Below are positions 61,530 to 64,000 of a stretch of 64,000 bases of DNA, one piece after another. The stretch covers positions 186,001-250,000 of the forward strand of contig NZ_JAWRCU010000005.1 of NCBI RefSeq assembly GCF_033542235.1, given 5' to 3'. Each line of letters starts with the position of its first letter. Position 1 is the first letter of the stretch. A model generated the notes under the pieces. It saw nothing but the letters and a program-made list of their open reading frames with translations. It was not told the DNA's origin and did no database searches. The position numbers and the translations under genes were made by a program. The DNA is from JAWRCU01 sp033542235. Its GTDB lineage: Bacteria; Pseudomonadota; Alphaproteobacteria; Rhizobiales; Rhizobiaceae.

Positions 61530-63052
61530 ATGCCGGCCTCCGGCGCCAACGCCTCTATGGACGGCCAAAGCGGTGCGAGACTTCGGGCGACCTCACAGTG
61601 GAGCAGGTAGCGTTCGTCAAGCGCGGCGCTTTGGCTGGGGTCGGGGCTGTAAATACGGCCCAGCGCTTTGAGATCCCGCGGGTCATGGCGCGGCGAGGCG
61701 AAGAGGCCCACCCCCGCCCCCGCGCAGAGGGCGGCGCCCCACGCGGCGGCTTCTTCGGTCTCGGTGACAGTGACGGGCAGGCCGAGCGCATCCGCGAAGA
61801 GCTGAGCGAAGACCGGGTTGCGGGAGATCCCCCCGGTCAGCCGCGCCTCGTGCGGAGCGAAGCCCCCGCGCAGGGCGTCGACATGGACGCGGTGATTGAA
61901 GGCGATCCCCTCGATCACTGCACGCAGCATGTCGCCCCGGTCATGCCAGCCGCGCAGACCAAGAAACCCCGCGCTGGCCACTGGCCCGTGCGGGGAACCG
62001 AAGAGGTAGGGATGGAAGAGGAGCGTGGTTGGCCGCCCGAGAGCAGCCTCGATCTCGGGACCGATCACCGCATGGATCGAGCGCCCCTCTGCTTCGGCTG
62101 CCTGGCGTTCGGACGCGCAGAGCGTATCCAGGAACCAGTCGTAGTTCGCCGCGGAAGCAGGGGAGATTGACATGTTGTTCCACTCGCCCGGCCGAAGCCC
62201 GTTGCGGCAGAACCAGCGGGCATCAACCTTCGGAGCGGTCGAGACGGTTTCATTGATCGAATAGGTGCCGGCGACGATCGCGATCAAGCCCTCGCCATAG
62301 CCACCAATGCCGAGGGCAGACGCTGTGACGTCATGCAGGCCGGCAACGACCGGCGTGCCCGCGACTAGGCCGGTCAGGGCGGCTGCTTCCTCGGTTACGT
62401 TGCCCACGACTTCGTCGGGCCGCGCGACCCGGGGCAGGGCGCTGCGAAGCGCTTCCAGGCCGAACATCGCAAGAATATCGGGAGCGTATCCTTGCGAGTG
62501 GACGTCCGTGAACGAGGTGCTCGCCTCGGTCAGGTCGGTCCCGACGGTCCCGGTGAGGCAGAAGCGCAGCCAGTCCTTGCAGGCAAGCACGTGACCGATG
62601 CGGGCGAAGCGTTCGGGTTCATGGTCGCGGATCCACGCCAACAGGGCCGATAGCGCCGAAGCATGGGGCATCTGGCCCGTGCGGGAGAGCGCCGCGGCTG
62701 CGGTGCCGTCCCTTTCCCAAGCGGCCACTGTGCCCCCGGCCCGGCTGTCGAGCGACAAGATGCCGTGGCCAAGCGGTTGCCGATCCGTGTCCAGGAGATA
62801 CAGCCCATCTCCGTGAGCGGTCGCGGCAAGGGCAGCGATGTCGGAAGCTGGACGGTGCGAGTGTGCGATCGCCTCGGCGATTGCCTCTGCGGTGGCGCGC
62901 CAAAGGACGGTCATGTCGCGTTCGACATGACGGGGGCGCGGCATGATCTGCGGGACCCGCCGCCGCGCGACGGCGAGCGGTGTGCCGGTCTCGTCGAAGA
63001 CGACCGCTTTGGTGACTGTCAGGCCGTTGTCGATCCCCAGAAGACAGGGCAT
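61526..63052 (-). CDS. FGGY-family carbohydrate kinase (LyxK-like)
   Basis: A 508-residue sugar or polyol kinase. The phosphate-1 motif is LLGIDNGLTVTKAVVFD, then ATAHGDGLYLLD and HGILSLDSRAGG; the ATP-binding C-terminal part has EGIAFNHRVHVDALRGG and TGGISRNPVFAQLFADALGL. The order and wording of these segments recall L-xylulose/3-keto-gulonate kinase (LyxK) more than glycerol kinase. Erythritol or other tetritol kinases in FGGY are an alternative given the GlpD-like partner. First enzyme of the operon. Confidence 0.88.
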   Translation of the reverse strand: MPCLLGIDNGLTVTKAVVFDETGTPLAVARRRVPQIMPRPRHVERDMTVLWRATAEAIAEAIAHSHRPASDIAALAATAHGDGLYLLDTDRQPLGHGILSLDSRAGGTVAAWERDGTAAAALSRTGQMPHASALSALLAWIRDHEPERFARIGHVLACKDWLRFCLTGTVGTDLTEASTSFTDVHSQGYAPDILAMFGLEALRSALPRVARPDEVVGNVTEEAAALTGLVAGTPVVAGLHDVTASALGIGGYGEGLIAIVAGTYSINETVSTAPKVDARWFCRNGLRPGEWNNMSISPASAANYDWFLDTLCASERQAAEAEGRSIHAVIGPEIEAALGRPTTLLFHPYLFGSPHGPVASAGFLGLRGWHDRGDMLRAVIEGIAFNHRVHVDALRGGFAPHEARLTGGISRNPVFAQLFADALGLPVTVTETEEAAAWGAALCAGAGVGLFASPRHDPRDLKALGRIYSPDPSQSAALDERYLLHCEVARSLAPLWPSIEALAPEAGI

Positions 63053-63135
63053 CGGTACTCACTCCTAAGAACCTGCAATTGTGCAGAGTCTTATAGAATG
63101 ATCATATGCCGATGTGAAGTTAACACGCACAGATG
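63053..63135. promoter_or_regulatory. AT-rich gap upstream of the kinase operon
   Basis: The 83 bases between the second DeoR gene and the kinase are AT-rich and contain GTTAAC near 63118-63123 and TGTTAC near 63133-63138, plus a TTATAGAATGATCATATG-like stretch. This is a reasonable place for a promoter and a DeoR operator of the kinase-dehydrogenase genes. Confidence 0.35.
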
Positions 63136-63954
63136 TTACAATTCACCATTGGGCGTGCCGTCATCGCGCGGGACCGGAGCGACCACGACGTTGATGCCGC
63201 GCGCTCTCATCCGCTCCACGTGCCGCGGGGGGGTGCCGTTGTCGACAATAACCACATCGAACTCGTCCAGCGTGACCATAGCATGCAGCGCGCGCCGTTC
63301 GAATTTCGTGTGGTCGGCCAGAAGAATGCGCATGGCCGCGCTCTCGAACATGGCCCGCTTGGTCTCGACCATCTCTGGTGATTGGTGAAAGACCATGTCG
63401 TCGGTGATCGCCGCCATCGAGAGGAACACCCTGTCCGCCCTGAGCCGCCGGATCTCGGCGATGGTCACTGGTCCCATGAAGGCGTTGCACCAGTTGTGGA
63501 ATTGTCCGCCAAGGCCGAGCAACGTGAGGTCACGTATGCCCTTCAGCTCGTTCATCAGCGTGATCGAATTGGTGATGGCCGTAAGCGGCACGCGCGCAGA
63601 CAGATGCGGCACCAACTGGAGCACCGTCGTCGAATCGTCGAGGAAGACCGCCTGGCCTGGCTCGAGGAAGGCGGCCGCCGCCTCGGCGATCGCGCTCTTC
63701 TCGGCGCCCTGGCGGGAAGCGCGGTAGACGTCACTGGACTCGATGAGGCTGGTCGGCGCGGCCGAAACCACGCCGCGTGTCTTGCGCAGCAGGCCCCGGC
63801 TGACCAACTCGTCCAGATCGCGATGCGCGGTCATGAGGCTGATGCCAAAGCGTTCGGTGATGTCTTCGATGCGCATCGCACCTTCGGCCATCACGGCTTC
63901 GGCCATGAGTTGCCGGCGTGCGATCTGGCGTGCGTGCCGACTGTCGCTCGGCAC
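63136..63954 (-). CDS. DeoR-family transcriptional regulator 2
   Basis: A 272-residue regulator starting at GTG 63954. The helix-turn-helix is at about residues 28-50 (RIEDITERFGISLMTAHRDL), and the sensor domain has VFLDDSTTVLQLVPHL, LLGLGGQFHNWCNAFMG and LADHTKFERRALH. The reading frame stays open upstream to the window edge (FEHALERLVADQ just before the GTG), so the gene may begin outside the window. It is paralogous to DeoR 1 but well diverged, and lies directly before the kinase on the same strand. Confidence 0.87.
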   Translation of the reverse strand: MPSDSRHARQIARRQLMAEAVMAEGAMRIEDITERFGISLMTAHRDLDELVSRGLLRKTRGVVSAAPTSLIESSDVYRASRQGAEKSAIAEAAAAFLEPGQAVFLDDSTTVLQLVPHLSARVPLTAITNSITLMNELKGIRDLTLLGLGGQFHNWCNAFMGPVTIAEIRRLRADRVFLSMAAITDDMVFHQSPEMVETKRAMFESAAMRILLADHTKFERRALHAMVTLDEFDVVIVDNGTPPRHVERMRARGINVVVAPVPRDDGTPNGEL

Positions 63955-64000
63955 CTGATCTGCAACGAGACGTTCCAGCGCATGCTCGAAAGAACCGAGG

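Noticed and set aside
1..64000. CRISPR array, tRNA, rRNA, prophage, integrase or insertion sequence
   Set aside because: No regularly spaced direct repeats, cloverleaf sequences, transposase or integrase motifs were noticed while reading both strands.

Overview
The window looks like a chromosomal segment of an alphaproteobacterium of the order Rhizobiales, most like Mesorhizobium or a close relative. The basis is the gene order pdhC-lpdA-lipA-ratA/coq10-cinA-ispDF-dusB-ntrB-ntrC-ntrY-ntrX-dat-hfq-hflX-mazG, the uniformly GC-rich coding sequence, the fused IspDF, the NtrYX pair next to NtrBC, and short TTAGAGC...GCTCTAA palindromes of the kind scattered through rhizobial genomes. No rRNA, tRNA, CRISPR array, integrase or transposase was recognised.

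Layout. (1) 1-18.95 kb is core metabolism and nitrogen control: the end of pyruvate dehydrogenase E2, a nucleoside deoxyribosyltransferase-like protein and an SGNH hydrolase placed between E2 and E3, lpdA, lipA, ratA/coq10, a minus-strand ispDF-cinA pair, then the tightly overlapped dusB-ntrB-ntrC and ntrY-ntrX, a metallo-hydrolase, dat, hfq, hflX and mazG. (2) 19-59 kb is an accessory region made almost entirely of envelope and exported proteins: an MscS channel, two modules that pair a small helical protein with a membrane-anchored TPR protein, three exported sulfatases with their own formylglycine-generating enzyme (FGE), a MoxR/Bat operon led by a membrane protein fused to a spermidine synthase-like domain, a class III nucleotide cyclase, outer-membrane barrels, an exported HAD phosphatase, and DUF2092, DUF3300, DUF2950, DUF900-type and DUF1254/1214 proteins. 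(3) 59.1-64 kb is a minus-strand polyol or sugar catabolic operon: a DeoR regulator, an FGGY kinase, a second DeoR regulator and a GlpD-like dehydrogenase.

The main observation is that a short palindromic element, best form GTTACAGTAACGTACTT, recurs in at least five promoter-proximal gaps of the accessory region: before sulfatase 3, a small exported protein, an outer-membrane barrel, the HAD-DUF3300-DUF2950 group and the DUF1254 gene. Weaker relatives lie before the DUF2092 gene and the second TPR module. It was not seen in the core region. This suggests one regulator controls dispersed envelope and sulfatase genes, that is, an undescribed regulon. The two TPR modules and the cyclase are candidate signalling parts of it.

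The accessory region also shows recent rearrangement. There is a frameshifted remnant of an outer-membrane transporter gene beside the FGE gene, a deletion that joins the start of a DUF3302 (YiaW-like) gene to the end of an HlyD (YiaV-like) gene, a protein that carries a sulfatase-type leader in front of a second signal-like segment, and duplicated sulfatases and TPR modules. All assignments come from reading the sequence and recalling family motifs; no database search was run.
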